13,614 nucleotides of DNA from Baffinella frigidus (taxonomy: Eukaryota > Cryptophyceae > Cryptomonadales > Baffinellaceae). Position numbers and translations under genes: made by a program. Numbering within the stretch: the first letter of the stretch is position 1; each line of letters starts with the position of its first letter. The notes beneath the pieces are model-generated. The model saw only the letters and a list, made by a program, of their open reading frames with translations. It had not been told where the DNA came from and searched no databases. The DNA lies in NCBI GenBank assembly GCA_026770585.1, contig MU646778.1:270039-283652 (forward strand), written 5' to 3'. Below are positions 1 to 5,982 of the stretch, piece by piece.

Positions 1-56
1 CCCTCCACCCTCCACCCTCCACCCTCCACCCTCCACCCTCCACCCTCCACCCTCCA
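1..56 (+). repeat. (CCCTCCA)x8 telomere-like heptamer array
   Basis: Eight perfect copies of CCCTCCA, a one-base variant of the CCCTAAA telomeric heptamer used elsewhere in the window. The array ends 35 bases before a likely 3' splice site (TTGACAG at 85-91), so it probably lies in the intron before the first visible exon of gene 1. It touches the window edge, so its real length is unknown. It is not a chromosome end, because unique coding sequence follows. Confidence 0.9.
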
Positions 57-91
57 CCGTCCCGCTGAACATTCCGTTGCACCCTTGACAG

Positions 92-346
92 ACGGGACGC
101 ATTACGCGTGCACAAAACTCTCGAGGCCCACGGCTACTCCCCGAAACCCCTCGGGCACGTGCGCGCACTCCCCCCAGGCTTCAGCCCGTTCGTCGGGCCC
201 GGGGAGTGGCCTGTCGAGGAGGATGGGGGCGGCGAGATGGAGGATGATGCGGTGGAGGAGCAGCTGCCGGCGACGGACGGTCAGGGGAGGGTGGCGCTCT
301 TCTGCCCGTTCGCGGCCAAAGAAGAGTGCAAGGCTCTCGGCGCCAG
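92..346 (+). CDS. Gene 1 exon A: first half of a DUF5710-like domain
   Basis: A GC-rich open block preceded by TTGACAG and followed by GCCAG|GT. It enters with one base left over and leaves with two. It encodes about 85 residues: a proline/glycine-rich start (GYSPKPLGHVRALPPGFSPF), an acidic stretch with EEDGGGEMEDDAVEE, then VALFCPFAAKEECKALGA at the end. That tail matches the first half of DUF5710 domains, as I know them (hydrophobic strand, PFAEKDEAKALGARWD). The motif is cut after the first two bases of the Arg codon and resumes in frame at 1016. The protein must start upstream of the window, since no ATG precedes in this frame after the TGA at 66-68. DUF5710 has no settled biochemical role; in bacteria it often accompanies DNA-processing domains. 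No such partner is visible here. Confidence 0.7.
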
Positions 347-370
347 GTCGCCACCCGGCTCGCCCCGCCC

Positions 371-498
371 AAAGGATTGATGATTTGTTTCCAAACAGTC
401 AGCGTCAGTGTCGCACATGCTACGCATTGTGCCAATACTGTCCCCCGTGTCGGCGGCTTATTCGAGCATTTTCCGGGTGGATGCTACCTCCACCTCCT
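371..498 (-). repeat. Introner-like element, copy 1 (antisense to gene 1)
   Basis: Reading the minus strand, this runs from AGGAGGTGGAG (498-488) to the CAATCCTTTGG end near 371 and shares the core ATCCRCCCGGAAAATGCTCG, CCGACACGGGG and GCATGTGCG with the copies at 5644, 6704 and 10263. It is one of the more diverged copies. It lies in the intron between exons A and A'. The duplicated segment starting at 633 lacks it, so one copy of the duplication is filled and the other is empty. Confidence 0.8.
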
Positions 499-632
499 AC
501 CGAACGAGCCACGCCGCCGTCTCGTGTCGATGCGTTACGCTGCAGGCATTGGTCGAGCAGTGGCGCGCCTCTATCGCCCATCGTGGCGCGCCTGTTTCTG
601 TTATTGGATTTAGTGGAGCGTTATTGAACATA

Positions 633-716
633 GCTGCCAGCGACGGACAGTCAGGGGAGGGTGGCGCTTTTCTGCCCCTTCGCGGCCAAAGAAGAGTGTA
701 AGGCTCTCGGGGCCAG
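633..716 (+). pseudogene. Duplicate of the 3' end of exon A
   Basis: These 84 bases align without gaps to 263-346, the last 28 codons of exon A, with a handful of substitutions. They keep the frame (VALFCPFAAKEECKALGA) and a GCCAG|GT donor. The similarity resumes on the far side of the element: 505-631 and 745-878 are also copies, both containing TACGCTGCAGGCATTGGTC and TGTTATTGGATTTAGTGG. So a segment of about 240 bp was tandemly duplicated inside the gene. The copy could be a mutually exclusive exon, but it has only a weak acceptor, so I call it a relic. Confidence 0.7.
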
Positions 717-1015
717 GTTAACTTCCCCCCTTCCCCCGCTGAATGAGCCACACCGGCGTCGCGTGTCGATGCGTTACGCTGCAGGCATTGGTCAAGCGGC
801 GGCGCATCTCTATCGCCCAGCGTGGCACGGCTGTCTCTGCCGCTGTTATTGGATTTAGTGGAGCGTTTTTGAACATAGTACGACAGCCCACACGTGTCTG
901 TGCCCGACTGGCGAAACGCCGGGGTGGGCACTGAGCCCGAAGGTCAGCTCCGCACGCCGACGGACTATATCAAATTGACATCCCGCATGAAAGTCAACTG
1001 CTGGCTGGCGGGCAG

Positions 1016-1081
1016 GTGGGACGGGGGCCTGAAGCAATGGGTCGTGCCGCGCGGCGTCGACTTGCGCCCCTTCAAACGCTG
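1016..1081 (+). CDS. Gene 1 exon A': second half of the DUF5710-like domain
   Basis: Preceded by GCGGGCAG, this exon begins G|TGG GAC and encodes WDGGLKQWVVPRGVDLRPFK. Joined to exon A, the leftover AG plus G gives Arg, so the junction reads KALGA-RWDGGLKQWVVP. This restores the family signature (ALGARWD, then WYVP-like, then a GVDL-PF stretch) across the intron, which is the best evidence that both exons are real and that this gene is on the + strand. The exon leaves with two bases (TG). Its immediate donor GTCCGT is poor. A copy of the same segment 190 bp downstream has a good donor, TG|GTATGT at 1272. Confidence 0.75.
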
Positions 1082-1164
1082 GTCCGTTTCTGCCGTAGGG
1101 CTCCTCTTATGGGGATACCGATTTCACCCGGTCAGGTATTTGATTTAAATGGTTCGGAGTGTCC

Positions 1165-1242
1165 GCACGAAATTTACTACACGTTTGATCATACTAGTAA
1201 TTATAAGTTCTGGCCGTGACAAACGTGTAGTAACTTTCGTGC
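1165..1242. repeat. Long hairpin with 23-bp arms
   Basis: Arms at 1165-1187 and 1220-1242 are reverse complements with one mismatch in 23 (core CTACACGTTTG / CAAACGTGTAG), with a 32-base AT-rich loop. It sits between the two copies of the exon A' end (1065-1122 and 1255-1312). The right arm shares GTAACTTTC with the CCACnCGAG MITEs at 1418 and 9258, so it may be a shortened relative of that family. Confidence 0.85.
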
Positions 1243-1254
1243 ATTCGGGGGAAT

Positions 1255-1312
1255 CCCCCCTTCAAACGCTGGTATGTCCCTGCCGTAGGGCTCCTCTTAT
1301 CGAGATACCGAT
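1255..1312 (+). repeat. Direct duplicate of the exon A' end and donor
   Basis: Aligns with 1065-1122 at an offset of 190 bases: both carry CCCTTCAAACGCTGG, TGCCGTAGGGCTCCTCTTAT and a following GATACCGATT. The downstream copy reads TG|GTATGT, a much better 5' splice site than TG|GTCCGT in the first. It may therefore supply the donor, or be the relic of a duplication tied to the hairpin between the copies. Confidence 0.75.
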
Positions 1313-1417
1313 TCATGTACACGCACAGGACTCCTGTTCGCTCCTAGGGGTTTGGGAGTTGGGGTTGGGGTAAGTAATTAATCGCCCTGATTAGCTCTGG
1401 ACCGCGCTGCCTTTTTC

Positions 1418-1598
1418 CCACACGAGAATGCTAGATGGGCCTATTAAAAACCGAGATTTACAAGTTGTGTGGTAACTTTCATTGCCGGTGGCGCCCTTCC
1501 GTGCCACCGCAGGCCAGACACGAGGTTGGAATGTCCTATTCTGGTACAAATGTTTACAACCCTACATGTAAATATGATTCTCCAACATTCTCAAGTGG
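1418..1598. mobile_element. Non-autonomous MITE, TIR CCACnCGAGAATGCTAG
   Basis: A 181-bp element bounded by CCACACGAGAATGCTAGA on the left and the imperfect inverse, TCCAACATTCTCAAGTGG, on the right. Its right part (around 1526-1577) is similar in reverse complement to 9270-9330, and the same termini bound the element at 9258-9448. No ORF for a transposase is present. It lies in the intron between exons A' and B. No clear target-site duplication is seen. Confidence 0.75.
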
Positions 1599-1752
1599 AC
1601 CCCTCCCAACACATCCTCCATGACCCTTCCTGCAGGGAGGATGGTTCAGGAGGGATGCAACCTGTACCCCTACCTTGCCCCTACCCTACCCTACAGCATG
1701 ACCCTGCTCTTGCCCCTACCCTACCCTGCAGCGTGACCCTGGTCGCACACAG

Positions 1753-1897
1753 GTGGCCTCCACTCCCCCCGCCACCCCCGCCCGGTCAGGCGGCTGGGAA
1801 GGCAGGAGGAGCGAATGGGAGCAAGGAAGGGGGGGAGGCGGAGGAGAAGTGGGGGGGGGGTGAGTGGGAGGACGAGGAGCTGCGTCCCGCACGGATG
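1753..1897 (+). CDS. Gene 1 exon B: proline tract plus acidic low-complexity segment
   Basis: Acceptor GCACACAG at 1752. The exon starts with one base, which completes the TG of exon A' to Trp, then reads WPPLPPPPPPGQAAGK, a Gly/Lys/Glu-rich stretch, and GEWEDEELRPARM, leaving in phase 0 at ATG|GTGAGAG. The polyproline run followed by charged residues suggests a disordered linker; no domain is recognised. Runs of eight to ten G make indel errors possible. A shorter alternative would start after GGTCAG at 1788 (AAGKAGG), but that acceptor is phase 0 and does not match the upstream exon. Confidence 0.6.
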
Positions 1898-2159
1898 GTG
1901 AGAGCTCTCTGCTTGCTTTGAGGGTGGGTGTCGTGGCTAGTCAGGGGGGGGGGGGTGACACGTGCGGTGTGGGTTCGAAGACCCCCCCGTGTGCCGCCTA
2001 GCGTCCTGTGCTGTTGCTTTGCTGACTCGAGGTAGTAGGAGATACGCGTTCAGGGGTTCACGGTGTACTGTGATACGGCACGAGTGTGTACCGTTGTGAG
2101 TGGTACACATAATTCAGTGTGATAGGGTTGTTGCGTGCAAGCGTTTTAGCGTTGACGGT

Positions 2160-2450
2160 TTGCGGGGGTCAGGGAAATAGGGGTTTGGATGGTTTAGGGC
2201 TCAGGGTTTGGGTGTTTAGGGGACTTAGGGTGTGGGGGGTACACGAAATTCAGGGGTCTGGGGTGCTAGTGTTTTATTATTCTTAGGATTTAGGTTTAGA
2301 GTGTTTAGGGTTTAGGGTTTAGGGTTTTCAGATGTTTATGGCTGAGGTTTTGAGTGTTTGGGGAGTTCGGGGTGTTGGAGGGGTTGGGGAATTAGGGGTT
2401 AAGGGTTATGGGTCTAGTGGTTTAGGGTGTAGGGTTCTGGAGTGGGGGGG
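2160..2450 (-). repeat. Degenerate TTTAGGG-type interstitial telomeric tract
   Basis: Many TTTAGGG and TTAGGGT words (for example around 2306-2326) separated by G-rich, T-rich variants. This is the G-rich strand on +, opposite to the array at 4248. It lies in the intron after exon B. The decay suggests it is old. The stretch 1900-2160 between exon B and this tract holds a poly-G run (1946-1955) and no recognisable gene. Confidence 0.75.
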
Positions 2451-2617
2451 GTGGGGTCAGGACACGTCACCGTAACGGCTGTCGCGCTGTGCTGTCTAGT
2501 GAACACGGCTCAGATCACAACCCCCTAGAATGTGAATGGTGCAGGTGCATTCTAGGGTTTTATAATCTTAGGTTTACCGTGAATAGTGCAGGTGCACGTG
2601 AGTGAGGTTGCGGGGCT

Positions 2618-2754
2618 GCAGGCCGACACGGGGTAGAGTAAGGAGGGCAGTACGCACAACGCGTAGGGCATCTGCAGTGCTGGCGCTGGTTGTCTGACAA
2701 TCACTTACTTGCTGGCTCTGGTTGTTCGGCAATCACTCACCAATCTCTCTGCAG
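2618..2754 (+). repeat. Introner-like element, diverged copy 2
   Basis: Shares GGCCGACACGGGGTA, a GTAAGG donor-like site at 2638, two tandem copies of the TGCTGGCKCTGGTTGT core, and a CACCAATCTCTCTGCAG end with the family. From GTAAGG (2638) to GCAG (2754) it could itself be an intron of 117 bases. Divergence is higher than in the copies at 5644 and 10263. Upstream, a direct repeat GTGAATRGTGCAGGTGCA occurs at 2532 and 2579. Confidence 0.65.
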
Positions 2755-2775
2755 GCAAACGCGAAATCGGCTCTG
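2755..2775 (+). CDS. Candidate 21-nt microexon of gene 1
   Basis: Seven codons (ANAKSAL) lie between a polypyrimidine acceptor, TCTCTCTGCAG, and a good donor, G|GTGAGAGG. It is phase 0 on both sides, matching exon B upstream and exon C downstream, so inclusion keeps the frame. A similar sequence (AACGCAAAATCGGCTATAGTGAGAGG) follows the second exon C copy at 3113, which points to a local duplication. It could equally be chance between strong signals. Confidence 0.3.
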
Positions 2776-2803
2776 GTGAGAGGGTTGGGTTATGCCCTAC
2801 ACC

Positions 2804-2866
2804 CTACGCCCTACGCCCTGCACCCTACACCCTACACCCTACACCCTTCACCATCCACCCTGAACA
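2804..2866 (+). repeat. CCCTACA/CCCTACG heptamer array
   Basis: Roughly nine heptamers of the form CCCTACA, with CCCTACG and CCCTGCA variants, fading into CACCATCCACCCTGAAC. It ends about 20 bases before an AAG|GTGAATGCG junction at 2887, so it lies just upstream of a possible 3' splice site. A shorter, decayed version (CTACACCATCCACC...CCCTAAACC) precedes the copy at 3250. Confidence 0.85.
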
Positions 2867-2886
2867 TGAACCCCCAACCCTGGAAG

Positions 2887-3112
2887 GTGAATGCGACGGA
2901 TCTAGCGGAGCTGCAGGAGCAGTTGATGCTTCCGTTACCTCATCCGTAGGAACCCCCCTTTGCCCCTACGGGTCGCCTACCGTAGGGTCCTAGGTCTTAT
3001 CGCTTAGGGGTTATTCAAAATCCCTTCGAAGCCCACTGCGTGGCCTGAAACCTTAACCCTTGAACAGGTGAATGCGACGGAGGTTGCGGAGCTGCGGGAG
3101 CAGTTGATGCTT
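2887..3112 (+). pseudogene. Two partial copies of exon C (2887-2931 and 3068-3112)
   Basis: Both start GTGAATGCGACGGA after AAG or CAG and encode the 15-residue VNATEVAELQEQLML-like segment of exon C (VNATDL... and ...ELREQLML variants). Both then lose similarity: the first runs into CCGTTACC, the second into AACGCAAAATCGGC, which resembles 2758-2771. They lack the second half found at 3295-3348. They look like truncated duplicates; alternative use as exons cannot be excluded. Confidence 0.6.
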
Positions 3113-3249
3113 GAACGCAAAATCGGCTATAGTGAGAGGGTTGAGTTATGCTCTACACCATCCACCATCCACCCTAAACCCAAACCCTTAACCCTTTAGG
3201 GGGATGGTGGGGGGTGGGGGGCATAACTCAACCCTCTCACCATGCACAG

Positions 3250-3348
3250 GTGAATGCGACGGAGGTAGCGGAGCTCCAAGAGCAGTTGATGCTGCCGGCC
3301 GAGACGCCGAGCGTCCAATCAGGCGTCTTCCGCGAGGATCGCCCCACG
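3250..3348 (+). CDS. Gene 1 exon C, first full copy
   Basis: Preceded by CATGCACAG and followed by CCCACG|GTGCGC, this exon is exactly 33 codons in phase 0 on both sides. It reads VNATEVAELQEQLMLP, then AETPSVQSGVFREDRPT. The first half is a short amphipathic helix with hydrophobic spacing; the second half is a Ser/Pro/Thr turn region. Joined to exon D it gives FREDRPT-VDPFWMDEDEED without a break. I do not recognise the family. Confidence 0.6.
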
Positions 3349-3472
3349 GTGCGCTATCCTTATCATATCCCGGCCGCTATCCTCCTCCTATCCCAGACCT
3401 CGGCCGCTATCCTTCACCCATCTCAGATTTTTTTTCGAGTGGCGGCAACGCCTCGAATCTCCCACATGATAG
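3349..3472 (+). repeat. Foldback element as spacer 1 between exon C copies
   Basis: A 124-base stretch beginning GTGCGCTATCC and ending CACATGATAG, so it has the GT...AG form of an intron. It contains two CGGCCGCTATCC motifs, a run of eight T, then CGAGTGGCGGCAACGCCTCGAATC. The same element follows the next exon copy and recurs, decayed, at 3800-4115 and inverted at 5165-5250. Confidence 0.7.
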
Positions 3473-3550
3473 GAGCTGCAGGAGCAGTTGATGCTTCCGG
3501 CTGAGACGCCGAGCGTGCAGTCGGGCGTCTTTCGCGAAGATCGCCCCACG
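3473..3550 (+). CDS. Gene 1 exon C, tandem copy 2
   Basis: After ATGATAG the sequence re-enters the exon at ELQEQLMLPAETPSVQSGVF and ends CCCACG|GTGCGC, giving 26 codons, phase 0 to phase 0. It differs from the first copy mostly at silent positions (CTC/CTG, CCGGCC/CCGGCT, TTCCGC/TTTCGC), which hints that the peptide was maintained after duplication. If spliced in series, the protein carries the segment twice; if alternative, the frame is still kept. Confidence 0.5.
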
Positions 3551-3686
3551 GTGCGCTATCCTTCTCATATCCCGGCCGCTATCCTTCACCTATCTCAGAT
3601 TGTTTTTCGAGTGGCGGCAACGCCTCGCACTTCCCACATAATACCGTCACTCGAGAAAAAAATCGGAAAGGACAAGGATAAAGCAG
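3551..3686 (+). repeat. Foldback element as spacer 2 between exon C copies
   Basis: Again GTGCGCTATCC to a CAG (AAAGCAG). Inside, 3580-3680 is an imperfect palindrome: TATCCTT...TTTTTCGAGTG on the left and CACTCGAGAAAAA...AAGGATA on the right, around a loop containing GCGGCAACGCC. This is the most complete copy and shows the element as a small terminal-inverted-repeat unit. Confidence 0.7.
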
Positions 3687-3773
3687 TTGATGCTTCCGGT
3701 CGAGACGCCAAGCGTGCAGTCGGGCGTCTTTCGTGAAGATCGCCCCACGGTGCCCTCCCTGCCGTTTCGCCGG
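3684..3773 (+). CDS. Gene 1 exon C, tandem copy 3
   Basis: Third in-frame copy, starting QLMLPVETPSVQSGVFREDR and then PTVPSLPFRR. Here the donor after ACG is changed to GTGCCC, and the next plausible donor is CGG|GTACAA at 3774, still phase 0. The spacing between copies at AGCAGTTGATG is 202 and then 199 bases. The acceptor is unclear, because CAG 3684-3686 may itself be the intron end (then the exon starts at 3687). Confidence 0.45.
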
Positions 3774-4130
3774 GTACAAAAATGTTGATACTTATGTAGG
3801 GTACAAAAATGTGCGGACCTCGGCCTCTATCCTTCTCCTATCCCAGATGTTTTTTGACTGCACGCTCGGCGTCTTCCGTGAGGAGCGCCCCAAGGTCGCC
3901 TCCAATCTCCCAGAGATAGAGAGTTATTTCTTGCGACAGGCCATCGTCGCGTGGTGCGACGGAGGTGGCGGTGCGGACCTCGGCCTCTTATCCCACGTTT
4001 TTTTCGAGTTTCTTATCCCACGTTTTTTTCGAGTGGCGGCAGCGCCTCGAATCTCCCACATGATACCGTCACTCGAAGACAATCCGGAACGGATAAGGAT
4101 AGAGGAGTTGAAGGAGTTGAAGGAGTAGGT
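3774..4130 (+). repeat. Decayed exon C and foldback copies
   Basis: This stretch holds GGTACAAAAATG twice (3773 and 3800), a partial foldback (3812-3850), a scrambled exon C end (3862-3910, GVFREERPKV) and two TTTTTTTCGAGT units (4007-4034) with the element's right half to about 4115. It ends in a GGAGTTGAA repeat. No clean exon is supported. One frame is open through most of it (3733-4128), but this looks like repeat sequence rather than a protein. Confidence 0.6.
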
Positions 4131-4170
4131 GTGTTGCTAATCCTGGGGCGGTGCACCTGAACCCCCGCAG

Positions 4171-4245
4171 GTGGATCCCTTTTGGATGGATGAGGACGAG
4201 GAGGATGCGAACGACCCTCACTGGAAACGATACCAAGGCAACAAG
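4171..4245 (+). CDS. Gene 1 exon D: acidic tryptophan-containing segment
   Basis: ACCCCCGCAG precedes and AACAAG|GTAACC follows; exactly 25 codons, phase 0 to phase 0. It reads VDPFWMDEDEEDANDPHWKR and then YQGNK. The acidic run between two Trp residues, the clean splice signals and the codon bias support it. It joins in frame to exon E (LVEWRKTPEG). No domain recognised. Confidence 0.65.
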
Positions 4246-4247
4246 GT

Positions 4248-4486
4248 AACCCTAAACTCCAAACCCTAAACCCTAAACCCTAAACCCTAAACCCTAAACC
4301 CTAAACCCTAAACCCTAAACCCTAAACCCTAAATCCCAAACCCTAAACCCTACAACCTAAACCCTACACCCTAAACCCTAAACCCTAGACCCTAAACCCT
4401 AAACCCTAAACCCTAAACCCTAAACCCTAAACCCTAAACCCTAAACCCTAAACCCTAAACCCTAAACCCCAAACCCTGAACCCTGC
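4248..4486 (+). repeat. Interstitial telomeric array (CCCTAAA)n
   Basis: About 33 heptamers, most perfect CCCTAAA, with a few variants (CCCAAA, CTACAACC, CCCTACA, CCCTAGA). The array begins inside the intron donor itself: exon D ends AAG and the intron reads GTAACCCTAAAC. Perfect repeats on both sides of variant units suggest recent expansion. Flanking sequence is unique on both sides, so this is interstitial. Confidence 0.95.
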
Positions 4487-4920
4487 ACCAGTGAGTCATC
4501 CTGGTCCACTGCCTGCGTGACTATGGCTGGCGAATAAGCCAATTCTGGCTGGTTGGACAGCGCGCGAGTAGTAAAGCCAGATTCCCATGGTTGGAAAAGT
4601 GTCCATCTATTTCAAGTGTCCATCTATTGTAGGAAGTTTTGAATGTGGTCGAGGGGATACATCCTTGGGCAACCGCATATGCATGGACTGGGCCTTTGTA
4701 CCGAGGACCCTGCCTAAACACTTTGTTTGTAACAGGAAATGAACACCACACCACTCGCCGAGCACTGCGTCTCAAATATGACGTTTGTCTTGGTGGCACG
4801 CCCTGGAAGAGCGCGGCCCACCGAGACAAAAGTCGAGAGTGGAACGTCTCAAAGCAAAAGTGGAACCTCTGTTAACTTGAGTAACAGTGGAAAATAGGGT
4901 TTTGCCCTTTTGCTTTGGAA
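4487..4920. other. Intronic stretch without a recognisable gene
   Basis: Between the telomeric array and the G-rich tract. It contains a direct repeat, GTGTCCATCTATT, at about 4597 and 4616, and an open stretch from 4639 to 4875 whose peptide looks like nothing known. TTTGTAACAG near 4736 resembles an acceptor. I see no matching phase or donor that would make it an exon. Confidence 0.5.
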
Positions 4921-5320
4921 TGCAGGGGTGGTTCATGGTAGGGTAGGGGCATGATAGGGGTAGGCACAGCAGGGATACGTGTAGGGAAAGGATGGGGTTA
5001 AGGTAGTATATGTGTAGGAGAGGGCAGGGCCATGCCAGGTGTAGGTACTATAGGGGTATGTGCGGGGTAGGGGTAGTCCAGGGTCAGCGTAGGGGGGAGT
5101 TGCTGGCCAGAAACTGTGCACTACACCGTCCGATGGTAGGGGTAGGGGTAGGGTTGGGCAAGGGTAGGCGCCACTCGAAAAACATCTGGGATAGGAGAAG
5201 GATAGCCGCCGAGGTCTGGGATAGGAGAAGGGTAGCACACCGTGGGGCGGTGGGGGTAGTGTATAGGGTAGGGGTGGGTAGTGTAAGGGGTTGGGTAGTG
5301 GGTGGTTCGTCAGGTACAAT
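4921..5320. repeat. GGTAGGG-rich tract with an inverted foldback copy
   Basis: Loose repeats of GGGTAGGGG and GGTAGTGTA. At about 5165-5250 the minus strand carries CCCCACGGTG, CTATCCCAGACCTCGGC and TTTTTCGAGTGGCG, the order of exon C's end plus the foldback element seen at 3540-3620. A piece of the exon C region was therefore copied here in reverse orientation. No coding exon supported. Confidence 0.7.
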
Positions 5321-5450
5321 TAAGGCGCTAGCAAAATTGGAGATGTCTTATAGGCTTGCACGCTTTTCATTGATCAGGGCGGAAGAGTCGTGTGTTGCGA
5401 GTTGCCGTAGGAATGCAATTCCACTATCCCCTAAGTGGCGTGCATTCCAC

Positions 5451-5554
5451 TATCCCTCAAGTGGCGAGGGGGGGCACATATACCCCCTGATGTCCCAAGC
5501 AGGTCCTAGGGCCCTACAGCAGGGCGTATGAGCCTACTCGCCACTTAGGGGGTA
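5451..5554. mobile_element. Foldback element, TIR TATCCCTCAAGTGGCGAG
   Basis: Left end TATCCCTCAAGTGGCGAG and right end CTCGCCACTTAGGGGGTA are inverse with two mismatches. The centre holds the palindromic GGTCCTAGGGCCCTACAG. A second partial left end, CTATCCCCTAAGTGGCG, lies just upstream at 5424. The family recurs at 8858-8961 and in pieces at 6875 and 8969-9070. Confidence 0.75.
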
Positions 5555-5557
5555 AAG

Positions 5558-5643
5558 GTTTGGCAGTGTGTGCGTAAGGCATGTGCGGCGCTGGCGCTGG
5601 TTGGTGGGCAATAAATTTGCAACCTCTCTCTGTTTGGCAGTTG
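5558..5643 (+). repeat. Introner-like element, truncated copy 3
   Basis: The core GCATGTGCGGCGCTGGCGCTGG, shortened here to its first 20 bases for identification, and CAATAAATTTGCAACCTCTCTCTG match the family's 3' half; the 5' half is missing. It is bounded by GTTTGGCAGTG (5558-5568) and GTTTGGCAGTTG (5632-5643), a near-perfect direct repeat. The right-hand repeat is also the left-hand target repeat of the next copy, so the second insertion hit the splice acceptor of the first. Confidence 0.75.
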
Positions 5644-5779
5644 CAGGAGGTGGAGTTAGAAGCCATCCGGAAAATGCTCGTATGAGCGGCCGACCCGGGG
5701 TACAGTAAGTGGCACACTGCGTCGAGCATGTGCGGCGCTGACGCTGGTTGTTGGGCAATAAATAACCAATCTCTCTCTG
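5644..5779 (+). repeat. Introner-like element, full copy 4 (sense)
   Basis: Runs from AGGAGGTGGAGTTAGAA to CAATCTCTCTCTG. It carries a donor-like ACA|GTAAGT at 5705 and its own polypyrimidine tract before TGTGGCAG at 5787. It is flanked by GTTTGGCAGTTG (5632-5643) and GTGTGGCAGTTG (5779-5790), 11 of 12 bases identical, which I read as a target-site duplication. The duplicated target includes the CAG of the 3' splice site and the first codon of exon E. An 83-base intron 5705-5787 would lie almost wholly inside the element. Confidence 0.85.
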
Positions 5780-5787
5780 TGTGGCAG

Positions 5788-5890
5788 TTGGTGGAATGGC
5801 GCAAAACGCCGGAAGGGCAAGCGTGGTCCCAGAAATGGAAAAAGCGGTTTGACATCCATGGTCCCGACCGCCTGTTCGCTTACGGCTACG
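5788..5890 (+). CDS. Gene 1 exon E: basic/aromatic segment
   Basis: Starts after GTGTGGCAG and ends TACG|GTATGT, 103 bases, phase 0 to phase 1. It reads LVEWRKTPEGQAWSQKWKKR and then FDIHGPDRLFAYGYG. Three Trp, a KWKKR basic run and an aromatic end suggest a folded or nucleic-acid-contacting piece, but the family is not recognised. The leftover G joins the AT of the next exon to make Asp, giving YGYG-D-SDDDD. The strong donor and phase match make this one of the safest exons. Confidence 0.7.
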
Positions 5891-5982
5891 GTATGTCCTT
5901 CTCCAAAGTTGACGGATTTGTACGGTAAATGCTGCATGTCAACTTAAGAATAGTCCGTCAACCCCTGCGCGTCCCCAGGGTA

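Noticed and set aside
497-931. 144-codon minus-strand ORF
   Set aside because: It spans both copies of the exon A duplication in antisense; the + frame explains the conservation.
4248-4486. Chromosome end
   Set aside because: The telomeric array has unique sequence and exons on both sides, so it is interstitial.
4639-4875. 78-codon + ORF in the exon D-E intron
   Set aside because: No matching acceptor/donor phase and no recognisable motif.
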